The notes beneath the pieces were generated by a model, which saw only the letters and a list, made by a program, of their open reading frames with translations, made no database searches and was not told the origin of the DNA. A stretch of 64,000 nt of DNA. Origin: Streptomyces lichenis (GTDB taxonomy: Bacteria > Actinomycetota > Actinomycetes > Streptomycetales > Streptomycetaceae). The position numbers were made by a program, and so were the translations under genes. The stretch is from assembly GCF_023218175.1 (NCBI RefSeq), contig NZ_JALPTH010000028.1, forward strand, positions 1 to 64,000, read 5' to 3'. Shown piece by piece: positions 55,043 through 63,980 of this stretch (position 1 is its first letter; every line of letters starts with the position of its first letter).

Positions 55043-55241
55043 GGGGTCATGATCGCTCAGGGGCGACCCGAAGGCAGCCCGTCGGAGCGGTCGCGTTCGC
55101 GCAGCAAGACGCAGCAAGACGCAGGATGACGGGGAGTTTCGGCCGGAAGTCTCCCTCGGGGGTGGATCGTCCGGGACACTTGATACTTCAACGGGCGGTA
55201 GTGCGCGGGGAGTACGGCGGGAGCAGGGGAGGGGTGCGTCG

Positions 55242-57356
55242 ATGGGGCGTCGTGCCAGTGGGCTGATCGCGACCTGGGCGGAGGCGCAGCGGCAGACGCA
55301 GCGCCAGCGGGAGGCCGAGCAGCGGGAGACCGCGCGGCTGTACCGGGAGGCCGAGCGGCGGCAGCGGGCGTACGAGCGGGATGTGAACCGGATGCAGCGG
55401 GAGCAGCGGGACGCGTACCGCAGGCAGCGGGAGGCGGAAGCGCTGCGGGCGACCGGGGAGTTGGAGGACCGGGTACGGGAGCTGGAGGGCTTGCTGGCCG
55501 CCGGGTGCGCCGGGAGGGCGTTCGGGGTGGCGGCGCTGCGGCGGCCGGAGGCGGTGGAGCCGTTCGCGCCCGGGGCGCTGGCCCGGCCGGTGCCGGAGCC
55601 GGACCTCGGGGCGTATCTGGCGGGCGCGGGGCGCTGGCCGCACCAGCAGACCGAGGCGCGGGCGCGCTTCGAGCGGGACTGGGCGGCGGCCAGTGCGGCC
55701 GAGGAGCAGCGGCGCCGCCAACTCGCCTCGTACCGGGCCCAGTACGACAGCTGGGCGGCGGGCCGGCTGGCGGAGATACGGGAGCACAACGCCTCCATCG
55801 CGGAGATGGACCGGGCCCTGCGGGCGGGCGAGCCGGACACCGTGGTCGAGTACTTCTCGGCGGCGCTGTACGCGTCGGAGTGCTGGCCGGAGGGGTTCCC
55901 GCGCCGGCTGACGGCCGCGTACGACCGGGGCGCCCGGCAGCTGGTGGTGGAGTGGGAGCTGCCCGGCTTCGAGGTGGTGCCCGAGCACCGGATGGTGCGC
56001 TATCTGATCAACGCGGACCAGCACAAGGAGGTGCCCCGGCCGGTCACCCAGCGCCGGGCGCTGTACCGGGACGTGCTGGCGCAGAGTGTGCTGCTGGCAC
56101 TGCGGGAGCTGTTCGCCGCCGACGAGGCGGGGGTGCTCGACTCGGTGGTGCTGAGCGGCTTCACCGACGGGCCCGATCCGGCGACCGGGCGCCCGGCGCG
56201 GGTGGTGCTGGCGACGGCGGCGGTGGAGCGGGCGGCCTTCGCCGGGATACGGATGGAGCTGGTCAGCGCGGTGGAGTGCCTGACCGGTGCCCTGGGCGGG
56301 CGGCTGTCGGCCAAGCCGGACGCGCGGACCCCGGTACGGGCGGTGCGCACCCCGGGCCAGGTCGGCACCGGGGTCGTCTCGCACGGCGGCGGCGAGGAAC
56401 CGGACCTGCTGGCGATGGACCCGGTGGAGTTCGAGCACCTGGTGGCCGAGCTGTTCCGGGCGCGCGGCCTCCAGGCGGTGACCACCCGGCGGTCCAACGA
56501 CGGCGGGGTGGACGTGGAGGCGGTCGACCCCGACCCGCTGAGCGGCGGCTCGATCCTGGTGCAGGTCAAGCGGTACCGGAACACCGTCCCGCCCAGCGCG
56601 GTACGGGACCTGTACGGCACCGTGCAGGGGGCGGGCGCCAACAAGGGCGTGCTGGTGACAACCTCCGGCTTCGGCCCCGGTTCGTACGCCTTCGCCGAGG
56701 GCAAGCCGCTCACCCTGGTCTCGGGCGCGGAGCTGGTGGACCTGCTGCACCGGCACGGGCTGCGGGGGCGGTTGGGGACTGGCACTCCGGAGCCGGCCCG
56801 GCCGCAGGAGGCCTCCGGGGACGGGAACGGAGACAGGGGCGGGGACAGGGACGGGGACTTCAATGTGCTGGGGATGGCGTGGACCGGGGCGGTGGCGGTG
56901 GATGTGTGCGCGCTGGTCTGCGCCGGCTCCCGGGCGCTGAGCGAGGAGCACTTCGTCTTCTACAACAACCCGGCCACCCCGGAGGGGGCGGTGCGGATGC
57001 TGCCCCGGCGGGCCGACCGGGGGAGTGCGCGGGGCGGTGACCGGGCGGCGGTACGGGTGGAGTTCGACGCCCTGCCGGCCGGCGCCGACCGGCTGGTGCT
57101 GGCGGCGGCCGTGGACCTGGAGGCGGACCCGGGCGCCGACCTGGGCGGGTTCGCCGAGGCGGCGATCCTGCTGCGGGACGCGGGCGGGGAGGAGCTGGAG
57201 CGGCTGGCGGTGTCGGACGGGCGCCCCGGCGAGACGGCCCTGGTGCTCGGGTCGTTCCGCCGCCGGGGCGGGGACTGGTCCTTCGTCCTGGGCGGGCGCG
57301 GCTACCGGGGCGGGCTGGCGGAGCTGGTGGGGGACTTCGGGATCGAGGTGGCGTGA
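55242..57356 (+). CDS. coiled-coil / Mrr-type endonuclease / TerD fusion protein
   Basis: 704 residues. Residues 10-85 are a highly charged coiled coil (QRQTQRQREAEQRETARLYR). Residues 140-345 are an uncharacterised middle region. Residues 390-505 match the Mrr_cat restriction-endonuclease fold: Glu397 (EFEHLV), Asp424 (NDGGVDV) and QVK at 441-443 with Lys443, the D...QxK core. A Gly/Asp linker (525-540) leads to a TerD domain (540-704) with NVLGMAWTG, FVFYNN and the Ca-site-like DLEADPGADLGGF. Expected: DNA cleavage linked to a Ter stress-sensing module. Possible promoter -10 GATACT at 55182-55187; GGGGAGGGG before the ATG. Confidence 0.88.
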   Translation: MGRRASGLIATWAEAQRQTQRQREAEQRETARLYREAERRQRAYERDVNRMQREQRDAYRRQREAEALRATGELEDRVRELEGLLAAGCAGRAFGVAALRRPEAVEPFAPGALARPVPEPDLGAYLAGAGRWPHQQTEARARFERDWAAASAAEEQRRRQLASYRAQYDSWAAGRLAEIREHNASIAEMDRALRAGEPDTVVEYFSAALYASECWPEGFPRRLTAAYDRGARQLVVEWELPGFEVVPEHRMVRYLINADQHKEVPRPVTQRRALYRDVLAQSVLLALRELFAADEAGVLDSVVLSGFTDGPDPATGRPARVVLATAAVERAAFAGIRMELVSAVECLTGALGGRLSAKPDARTPVRAVRTPGQVGTGVVSHGGGEEPDLLAMDPVEFEHLVAELFRARGLQAVTTRRSNDGGVDVEAVDPDPLSGGSILVQVKRYRNTVPPSAVRDLYGTVQGAGANKGVLVTTSGFGPGSYAFAEGKPLTLVSGAELVDLLHRHGLRGRLGTGTPEPARPQEASGDGNGDRGGDRDGDFNVLGMAWTGAVAVDVCALVCAGSRALSEEHFVFYNNPATPEGAVRMLPRRADRGSARGGDRAAVRVEFDALPAGADRLVLAAAVDLEADPGADLGGFAEAAILLRDAGGEELERLAVSDGRPGETALVLGSFRRRGGDWSFVLGGRGYRGGLAELVGDFGIEVA

Positions 57357-57396
57357 GCCTCCGTGTGCCCGTTGACGGACTCCGGCATGGTGCGGC

Positions 57397-58785
57397 TCAC
57401 CGGCCCGAGATGCGGTCGGCGAGGGTGGCGATGCGGTCGGTGGCCGTGGAGCGGGCGGCGGACTCGCGGCGGTCGGCGGCCCGGTAGGCGGCGTACAGGG
57501 TGTGCACCCCGAGCCAGCGCAGCGGCTCCGGCTCCCAGGTGCGCACCTGGTGGTCGACCCAGGGCAGGGTGGTCAGCTCGGTGGGGCCGGCCTGGCCGGA
57601 GTCCTGCTGGATGAGGTCGCGCAGGGTGCGGGCGGCGAGGTTGGCGGTGGCGACACCGGAGCCGACGTAGCCACCCGCCCAGCCCAGCCCGGTCGAGCGG
57701 TCCAGGGTGACCGTGGCGCACCAGTCGCGGGGCACGCCGAGGACGCCTGACCACGCGTGCTCGACGGCGGCGCCCGCCAGGCGGGGGAAGAGGCGGATCA
57801 GGATCTCGCGCAGGGCGAGCACGGTCGCCGGCTGCGTACGGCCGTCGTTGTCGGTGCGCGAGCCGTAGCGGTACGGCACACCCCGGCCGCCGATCGCGAT
57901 CCGGTCGTCGGCGGTGCGCTGGGCGTACATATAGGCGTGCGCCATGTCGCCGAGGGTCTCCCGGCCGTTCCAGCCGATCGCGTCCCACACCTCGGCGGGC
58001 AGCGGCTCGGTGACGATCATGGAGGAGTTCATCGGGAGCCAGGTCCGCTTGAGCCCCTTGAGGGTGGGCGTGAACCCCTCGGTGCAGCGCAGTACGTAGG
58101 GGGCGCGGACCGTGCCGTAGGGGGTGACGGCGTGCTTGGGCTTGATCTCGGTGACCGGGGTCGACTCGTGGATGGTGACGCCGAGGGCCTCCACGGCGGC
58201 CGACAGCCCCTGCACCAGCTTCACCGGGTGGATACGCGCCCCGTGCGGCGTCCAGCTCGACCCGACGGCGCCCGCCACCCGGATCCGCTCGGCGGTCTCC
58301 CGAGCCCCGAACAGCAGCCGGTCGGTCTCGCCGAAGGCCAGCTCCACGGAGTGGAAGTCGCGCAGCCGGGCGAGCTGGGCCGGGGTGTACGCCACTTCGA
58401 GGACGCCGCCCTGGTGGATGTCGGCGTCGATGCCCTCCTCGGCGGCGACCGTGATCACCTCGCCGACGGTGTCGTTCATCGCCCGCTGGAGCCGCTGCGC
58501 CGCCTCATGCCCGTGCGCCCTGGCGTAGCGGTCGCGGCCGGCGATGCCGTTGTAGAGCCAGCCGCCGTTGCGGCCGGAGGCCCCGTACCCGCAGAACGCC
58601 GCCTCCAGGACGGTGATGTTGAGGAAGGGCACGGCCTTCTTCAGGTAGTACGCGGTCCACAGTCCGGTGTACCCGCCGCCGACGATGCAGACGTCGGCCG
58701 TGGCGTCGCCGGGCAGCGGCTCCCGGGGCACGGGCGCGCCCTGCTGTGCGTACCAGAACGATATGCCGCCGTTGACGGTGTTCAT
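57397..58785 (-). CDS. FAD-dependent oxidoreductase (DAO / PuuB-like)
   Basis: 462 residues. FAD-binding ADVCIVGGGYTGLWTAYYL near 31-49, then CGYGASGRNGGWLY typical of gamma-glutamylputrescine oxidase and related DAO enzymes, and GWAGGYVGSGVATANLAARTL near the end. Likely oxidises an amine or amino acid, releasing H2O2 or reducing another acceptor. Substrate unknown; no puu or other polyamine genes are near. It converges on the TerD fusion gene, 40 bp apart. Confidence 0.9.
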   Translation of the reverse strand: MNTVNGGISFWYAQQGAPVPREPLPGDATADVCIVGGGYTGLWTAYYLKKAVPFLNITVLEAAFCGYGASGRNGGWLYNGIAGRDRYARAHGHEAAQRLQRAMNDTVGEVITVAAEEGIDADIHQGGVLEVAYTPAQLARLRDFHSVELAFGETDRLLFGARETAERIRVAGAVGSSWTPHGARIHPVKLVQGLSAAVEALGVTIHESTPVTEIKPKHAVTPYGTVRAPYVLRCTEGFTPTLKGLKRTWLPMNSSMIVTEPLPAEVWDAIGWNGRETLGDMAHAYMYAQRTADDRIAIGGRGVPYRYGSRTDNDGRTQPATVLALREILIRLFPRLAGAAVEHAWSGVLGVPRDWCATVTLDRSTGLGWAGGYVGSGVATANLAARTLRDLIQQDSGQAGPTELTTLPWVDHQVRTWEPEPLRWLGVHTLYAAYRAADRRESAARSTATDRIATLADRISGR

Positions 58786-58887
58786 ATCAGGGCCTTGTTC
58801 ATATGGGGGACTCGCGATCCTCGACGGGGGGCGTGAGGCGGGACGTTACTTCATGGTGGCCCGAGCAGGAGACGGAGGTGGGGTCCG

Positions 58888-59787
58888 GTGGTCGAGATCC
58901 CCGAGGGGCTGGTCAGGGCGCAGCTGCGATGGGGCGGGGAGCGGGGGCGGGCCTTCCTCGCCGCGCTGCCGGAGCGGGCCGAGCTGTTCCTGACCGGGTG
59001 GAGGCTGCGGCGCACCGGGCCCGCGATGTACGGGATCGGGTCGCTGGTGCTGCCGGTGGAGGCGGTGGCGGACGGCACCCGGGCCGCGCTGAAGCTCACG
59101 TCGCCGGACGAGGAGAGCGCGGGCGAGGCGGACGCGCTGCGGGCCTGGCGGGGTGCGGGCGCGGTACGGCTGCTCCGCGACGACCCGGGGACCGGCACCC
59201 TGCTGCTGGAGCGGCTGGACGAGCACCGGCCCCTGTCGGCGGTCCCGGACAGCCGGTCGGCGGTGCGGGTGCCGGCGGGGCTGGCGGCGCGGCTGTCGGC
59301 CGTGCGGGCGCCGGACGGACTGCGGCGGCTGGACGCCATCGTCCGGCGGCTGCTGGACCGGGCGCCCCCCGCCCTGACCGTGCTGGGGCGGCCGGAGGAC
59401 CGGCGGCTGGTACGGGGATGCGCGGCGGCGCTGGCCGAGGTGGCCGGCGAGCCCGGGGACCGGCTGCTCCACTGGGACCTGCACTACGGCAATGTGCTGG
59501 CGGCCGACCGCGAACCCTGGCTGGCCATCGACCCCAAGCCGCTCGCCGGGGACCCCGGCTTCGAGCTGCTGCCCGCGCTGTGGAACCGGTTCGAGCCCGG
59601 TGAGGTGCGGTGGCGGTTCGACCTGTTGACCGAGGTGCTGGACCTCGACCGGGAGCGGGCCCGCGCCTGGACCCTGGCCCGGGTGCTCCAGGACGCCCTG
59701 TGGCGGGTGGAGATGCAGGTGGGGGAGAGCGGGGAGGCGGTGCTGGAGGGGGAGGTGAGGGAGGTGGGGCGGATGTTGCTGGAGTGA
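58888..59787 (+). CDS. APH(6)/streptomycin 6-kinase-like phosphotransferase
   Basis: 299 residues from GTG 58888 with GGAGGTGG upstream. Aminoglycoside-phosphotransferase fold with catalytic loop HWDLHYGNVL (Asp near 195) and metal segment LAIDPKPLAGDPGFEL, as in APH(6) streptomycin kinases and hydroxyurea phosphotransferases. Whether it gives resistance is unknown; many Streptomyces encode such orphans. Divergent from the FAD oxidoreductase. Confidence 0.85.
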   Translation: MVEIPEGLVRAQLRWGGERGRAFLAALPERAELFLTGWRLRRTGPAMYGIGSLVLPVEAVADGTRAALKLTSPDEESAGEADALRAWRGAGAVRLLRDDPGTGTLLLERLDEHRPLSAVPDSRSAVRVPAGLAARLSAVRAPDGLRRLDAIVRRLLDRAPPALTVLGRPEDRRLVRGCAAALAEVAGEPGDRLLHWDLHYGNVLAADREPWLAIDPKPLAGDPGFELLPALWNRFEPGEVRWRFDLLTEVLDLDRERARAWTLARVLQDALWRVEMQVGESGEAVLEGEVREVGRMLLE

Positions 59788-59869
59788 GAAAGGCGCATGT
59801 GCGGGACGGGCCGTCCACAAGGTGGAAGTCGGTGGCGGTGGGGCGGGGAGGTTCGGCAGGCTGCGGGCC

Positions 59870-60349
59870 ATGATTCGTACCGCCGTACCCGAAGACGTCC
59901 CCGTCATCCTCGCCCTGGTCCATGAACTGGCCGCCTATGAGCGGGCCTCGCACGAGGTGCTGGCCACCGAGGAGCAGTTGCGCGAGGCGCTGTTCGGGGA
60001 GCACCCGGCCGCCTTCGCCCATATCGCGGAGGACGGGGGCGGGGAGCCGGTCGGCTTCGCCCTGTGGTTCCGCAACTTCTCCACCTGGCGTGGGACGCAC
60101 GGGATCTATCTGGAGGACCTGTACGTCCGGCCGGAGGCCCGGCGCGGCGGGCACGGCCGGGCGCTGCTGCGGGAGCTGGCGCGGATCTGCGTGGAGCGCG
60201 GCTACGGGCGGCTGGAGTGGTCCGTACTGGACTGGAACGCCCCGGCCATCGAGTTCTACCGCTCGATCGGCGCCGAGCCGATGTCGGAGTGGACGGTGAA
60301 CCGGGTGTCGGACGGGGCGCTGGTGAAGCTGGCCGCGGCGGACGGGTAG
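59870..60349 (+). CDS. GNAT acetyltransferase (diamine-acetyltransferase-like)
   Basis: 159 residues. ITIRTAVPEDVPVILALVHELAAYE-type opening and YLEDLYVRPEARRGGHGRALLREL as acetyl-CoA loop, LEWSVLDWNAPAIEFYRSIGAEPM at the end. This subfamily includes spermidine/spermine acetyltransferase-like proteins. Substrate unproven. ATG 59870 is chosen by homology to the common N-terminus; upstream in-frame sequence has no match. Confidence 0.88.
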   Translation: MIRTAVPEDVPVILALVHELAAYERASHEVLATEEQLREALFGEHPAAFAHIAEDGGGEPVGFALWFRNFSTWRGTHGIYLEDLYVRPEARRGGHGRALLRELARICVERGYGRLEWSVLDWNAPAIEFYRSIGAEPMSEWTVNRVSDGALVKLAAADG

Positions 60350-60377
60350 CCACCGGCGGGCGGCCGGGGGCGGGCGG

Positions 60378-61406
60378 TCAGTCCCCGGACGGCTCGCAGG
60401 GGACGGTCGGGCCGTCGAGCATGCCGCCGGTGGGGCTCTGGCCCCTCGGCGTCCAGTGCCCGAGCTTGGCCACCAGCGTGGAGCAGACGTCCCGCACGGT
60501 CGCCCGCACCGTGACGGTGGCCGGGCGCCCCGGCTGGATGTCGGTGAGGGTGCAGTCCAGGGCGTGCCGGGTGCGCGTGGTGGACGGGTAGCGCCCGGGC
60601 AGCGGGTTGACGCAGCGGGCGTCGGCGGAGGTGACCTCCATCCCGCTGCCGGCCTCGCCGATCAGGCCCAGCCGCGCGCTGCCGTCACCGTGCTCGCCGG
60701 TGGCGGTCACGGTGTACGTGAGGAGGGTCGCCGTCCCCGGTGCGAGGGCGGCGGCCCGTCCGTCCGGGCCGGCGACCTCGGTGCGGTAGGCCGGCTGCGG
60801 CTTCGGCTCGGTCAGGGTGAAGACGGCCCCGACCCGGCCGCGCAGGGTCTCGGCGGGGGCGTGCGAATCCGCGGGGGCGTCCGCCGGAGGGGCCGCGGTG
60901 ATCCGTACGTCGGCCTCCACCCGGTAGGTGCCGGGGCCCGGGTAGTCGGTGCGGCCGGCGAGGGCGCCGGTGGCGGGGGCCTCGCCGGCCGGGACCGGGA
61001 TCGGGGTGACGGCCGGGCCGCCGCCGGGTTCGCGGTGCATGGTCCAGTCGCCGGCGGTACGGCACACCCGCGCACGGGCACCGGCCGCGGTGGTCCGGCA
61101 GTCGGCGGCGGCCGTGACGGTCATGCTGCCGCCGCCGGCGGTGACGCACAGGGTGACCTCCGCGTACTGCCCGAGCCGCCCCCGTACCGTCCCGGCGGGC
61201 GCGCACTGGGTGGCGGGACCCTCGGCCAGCGTCCCGGGCGAGGGGGGCGCGGGGACGAGGCCCGAGGCGGTGGCGGGGGAGGACCCGACGGGCCAGAGCA
61301 GCAACGTTCCTGCCAACCCGGCGACGGCCGCGTACCGCCCCCGCCGGACCCGTCCCCTCGGAAGCCGCCCGTCCATGCCCCCGTCTGCCATGCCTGTGCT
61401 CGTCAT
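60378..61406 (-). CDS. secreted protein of unknown function
   Basis: 342 residues from ATG 61406 with GGAGGG 7 nt upstream. Basic N-terminus and hydrophobic helix (YAAVAGLAGTLLLWPVGSS), then beta-rich sequence with regularly spaced Cys (about nine) suggesting disulfides and immunoglobulin-like or DUF11-like domains (ATLLTYTVTATGEHGDGSA). No anchor is seen at the end. Function unknown. Confidence 0.75.
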   Translation of the reverse strand: MTSTGMADGGMDGRLPRGRVRRGRYAAVAGLAGTLLLWPVGSSPATASGLVPAPPSPGTLAEGPATQCAPAGTVRGRLGQYAEVTLCVTAGGGSMTVTAAADCRTTAAGARARVCRTAGDWTMHREPGGGPAVTPIPVPAGEAPATGALAGRTDYPGPGTYRVEADVRITAAPPADAPADSHAPAETLRGRVGAVFTLTEPKPQPAYRTEVAGPDGRAAALAPGTATLLTYTVTATGEHGDGSARLGLIGEAGSGMEVTSADARCVNPLPGRYPSTTRTRHALDCTLTDIQPGRPATVTVRATVRDVCSTLVAKLGHWTPRGQSPTGGMLDGPTVPCEPSGD

Positions 61407-61523
61407 GTCCCTGCCCTCCGGTCCCGGGTCCGCGGTCGGCATGGATGGTGCGGGAGCGGGACGGGGCGGGCCGCGCCGCCACACCCGGCGCTGCGGCGGT
61501 CGCGTGAAGGCTTTCACCCGGGT

Positions 61524-61581
61524 GAGTCCCTGGGTGGCGGGCGGCTCAGGGCGAGTCCCTGGGTGGCGGGCGGTTCAGGGG
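61524..61581. repeat. two 29-bp tandem repeats
   Basis: 61524-61552 and 61553-61581 begin GAGTCCCTGGGTGGCGGGCG and differ at two positions. The second copy covers the stop codon and last residues of the quinone oxidoreductase gene (61575), so the copy number change reached into the 3' end of that gene. Confidence 0.75.
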
Positions 61582-62573
61582 ACGAGGACCACCTTGCCGA
61601 CGGTCGCCCGGGTCTCCAGGGCCAGGTGGGCGGCGGCCGCCTCGGCGAGCGGGAAGCGCTGGACGGCGGGGCGCAGCCGGCCGGCGGCGGCCTCGGCGAG
61701 TGAGCGGAGCTCCAGGTTGCGGATGTCCCCGCCCGCCTTGCGGATCATCTCCGGGCCGAGCACCTGGAGGGAGGTGATGGCGCGGTCGGCCTGCTCCTCC
61801 TCGGCGACGATGAGCGGCTCGCCGTCGCGCAGCCCCTTCCCCGCCCAGCCGTACCCCAGGTGCCGCCCGCCCGGGCCGAGGAGGTCCACGGCAGCCCGTG
61901 CGGTGTCCCCGCCGAGGCCGTCGAACACCTCGGTGACCCGGCGTTCGCCCAGATACGCCCGGACCTGCTCGGGCCAGTCGGGGCGCAGGTAGTCCACCGC
62001 CAGGTCGGCGCCGTTGGCCCGGACCAGGGCGGTCTTCCCGGGTCCGCCGGCCAGGCCGACCACGGTGGCCCCGGCCGTCCTGGCGTGCTGCACCAGCAGG
62101 GTGCCGATGCCGCCGGCGGCCGCCAGGACCAGGGCGGTGTCGCCGGGTCGGAGGGCCGAGGACTGGAGGATGCCGAGGGCGGTACGGCCGGTGCCGATCA
62201 TGGCGACGGCCTCGGCGGCGTCCAGCCGGTCCGGGATCTCGTGCAGCCGCGCGGTGTCGGTGACGGCCAGCTCGGCGTAGCCGCCGGGGACCATGCCCAG
62301 ATGGGTGACGACGCGCTTGCCCAGCCACCCGGGGTCGGTGCCCTCGCCGAGCCGGTCCACCGTCCCGGCGACCTCCCGCCCCGGGATGGTGGGCAGCTCC
62401 ACGGGGGCGGGGAACGGGCCCTGCTCGCCCTCGCGCAGCACGGTGTCGATCAGATGCACCCCGGCGGCGGCGACGGCGATCCGCACCTGTCCAGGGGCGG
62501 GTACGGGGTCGGCGGTCTCCTCGTATACGAGGTTCTCGGCGGGGCCGAAGGCGTGCAGACGTACGGCGTGCAT
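61575..62573 (-). CDS. zinc-free quinone oxidoreductase (NADPH:quinone reductase family), SoxR target
   Basis: 332 residues, MDR superfamily without catalytic zinc. GroES-like N-terminal part, then nucleotide motif LAAAGGIGTLLVQHA (AxxGGxG) near 155 and the family end VGKVVLVP. NADPH-dependent reduction of quinones. A perfect SoxR box lies 52 bp upstream, so induction by redox-active compounds is expected, as in the known S. coelicolor SoxR regulon member (SCO4266, from memory). Confidence 0.9.
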   Translation of the reverse strand: MHAVRLHAFGPAENLVYEETADPVPAPGQVRIAVAAAGVHLIDTVLREGEQGPFPAPVELPTIPGREVAGTVDRLGEGTDPGWLGKRVVTHLGMVPGGYAELAVTDTARLHEIPDRLDAAEAVAMIGTGRTALGILQSSALRPGDTALVLAAAGGIGTLLVQHARTAGATVVGLAGGPGKTALVRANGADLAVDYLRPDWPEQVRAYLGERRVTEVFDGLGGDTARAAVDLLGPGGRHLGYGWAGKGLRDGEPLIVAEEEQADRAITSLQVLGPEMIRKAGGDIRNLELRSLAEAAAGRLRPAVQRFPLAEAAAAHLALETRATVGKVVLVP

Positions 62574-62624
62574 GGCGGGCTCCTCAGACGCGTCAACTCG
62601 GTGGGTACGCCGACGAGCCTCGGT

Positions 62625-62642
62625 CCTCAAGTTTGCTTGAGG
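62625..62642 (-). promoter_or_regulatory. SoxR box
   Basis: CCTCAAGTTTGCTTGAGG, an 18-bp near-palindrome with perfect 7-bp arms, matches the SoxR operator CCTCAAG-N4-CTTGAGG. On the minus strand a -35 TTGACC (62646-62641) begins it; the -10 candidate GAGGCT (62621-62616) is 19 nt away, the long spacer typical of MerR-family promoters. It drives the quinone oxidoreductase at 62573. Confidence 0.88.
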
Positions 62643-62674
62643 TCAAGGGTCTGGCGGACCGAACCGGCCGGCGG

Positions 62675-63871
62675 TCAGACGCGGCCGGGCGCCGGCCGGA
62701 GCGCCCGCAGGGCCAGTGCGGCGGCTCGCGCGCCGCTGGCGAAGGCCACCTCGGCCAGCAGGCCCGGCGCCGCGACCTGGTCCCCGGCGAGCAGCAGCCC
62801 GTCGCCGCGGTCGATCGCGGGGCGGTCCCGCCAGGTGGTGCCGGGGTGGTCCACCGCGCCGGTGCGCCCGCTCGCCACAGCGACGGCACGGTGCCGCTCG
62901 CGGTCGCGCCAGCCGGGGCAGGCGGTGTCGAGCACCCGCTCGGCGTGGGCCAGCCCGTCGGCCTTGGCCTGGTCGGGCGCGATCGGGAACTGCCCCTGGA
63001 ACAACTGCTCCCCGGCCGGGGCCAGCCCCGGGTCCTGGGCGGTGTACCGCTCCAGCCAGCCCGGCGCGTCCAGGTCGGAGACCACGAACGGGTCGCCGGT
63101 CCGCTGCCGCAGCGCCAGGTCCAGCAGCACCGTGCGGCCCCCGGGCCAGCTCAGCGAGGGGTCGCCCAGCAGGGTCCGGGCCGCGTCGAGCGAGGTCGCC
63201 ACGATGACCGGCCCGCCCCCCGAGGGCGGCGCGTCCAGCCGGGCGGAGGTCTCGATCACCACGCCGAGGTCCCGGGCGCGGGCGGCCATCCGGTCCACCA
63301 GCCGCCCCCAGCCGCCGCGTACGAAGTGGGCCTGCGGCGGCAGGGCGGCCGACCGGCGCAGCCGCTCCTGGACGAAGCGGGCGGAGAGCGAGCCGGGGTC
63401 GTGGTGGAAGGTGCCCACCGCCGCGAAGTGCGCCGCGGCCCGGGCGGCGGCGGGACCGGCCAGCCCGGTCGCCCAGTCGGTGAAGGAGAGGTCGACCGGA
63501 GCGGCGTCGGCACGCACCCGGGTCAGCCGGAGCAGACCGGGCGGCGGAGTGCGGCGCAGTCGCCCGTCCCGGAGGAACCGGAAGCGGGCGGCCTCGCGCA
63601 GCGGCAGTGCGGCGAGCGGGCGGAGCAGCCCGCGCGGCGCGAGCCAGGCCCATGCGGCGCCGCCGCGGTAGAGGGCGTGCGGGCCCTCGTTGGTGCGGTA
63701 CGGGCCGTCGGCGGTACGGGCCCGGCCGCCGGGCCGGGTGTGCGCCTCGTACACGGTGACGGCGGCCCCGGCCTCGGCGGCGCTGATGGCGGCGGTCAAC
63801 CCGGCCAGCCCGGCCCCGACCACGGTGACGGCGGGGTGGCGAGCGGCGGCGGACGGCGGGGTGCTCGGCAT
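62675..63871 (-). CDS. FAD-dependent NAD(P)-binding oxidoreductase, phytoene-dehydrogenase-like
   Basis: 398 residues from ATG 63871, with GGGAG 6-7 nt upstream. Dinucleotide motif VTVVGAGLAGLTAAISAAEAG and VYEAHTRPGGRART give an FAD-binding amine oxidase/CrtI-type fold, ending LLLAGDQVAAPGLLAEVAFASGARAA. Possible carotenoid, amine or steroid substrate; not determinable. Three 15-bp direct repeats stand 65-110 bp upstream. Confidence 0.85.
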   Translation of the reverse strand: MPSTPPSAAARHPAVTVVGAGLAGLTAAISAAEAGAAVTVYEAHTRPGGRARTADGPYRTNEGPHALYRGGAAWAWLAPRGLLRPLAALPLREAARFRFLRDGRLRRTPPPGLLRLTRVRADAAPVDLSFTDWATGLAGPAAARAAAHFAAVGTFHHDPGSLSARFVQERLRRSAALPPQAHFVRGGWGRLVDRMAARARDLGVVIETSARLDAPPSGGGPVIVATSLDAARTLLGDPSLSWPGGRTVLLDLALRQRTGDPFVVSDLDAPGWLERYTAQDPGLAPAGEQLFQGQFPIAPDQAKADGLAHAERVLDTACPGWRDRERHRAVAVASGRTGAVDHPGTTWRDRPAIDRGDGLLLAGDQVAAPGLLAEVAFASGARAAALALRALRPAPGRV

Positions 63872-63935
63872 GGGGTGCTCCCTGAGGCGTGGGTGCCGGT
63901 CGTTGGTCACAAGGACTCCGGCCGTCGTCCGGATG

Positions 63936-63980
63936 TGACACCGGTGGGTCTGACACCCGTGGGTCTGACACCTGTGCGGG
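63936..63980. repeat. three 15-bp direct repeats upstream of flavoprotein gene
   Basis: TGACACCGGTGGGTC, TGACACCCGTGGGTC, TGACACCTGTGCGGG follow each other without gaps (63936-63950, 63951-63965, 63966-63980), differing at one position in the first two and at a few in the third. Spacing of 15 bp, and location before a gene, fit an operator with repeated half-sites. Confidence 0.65.
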
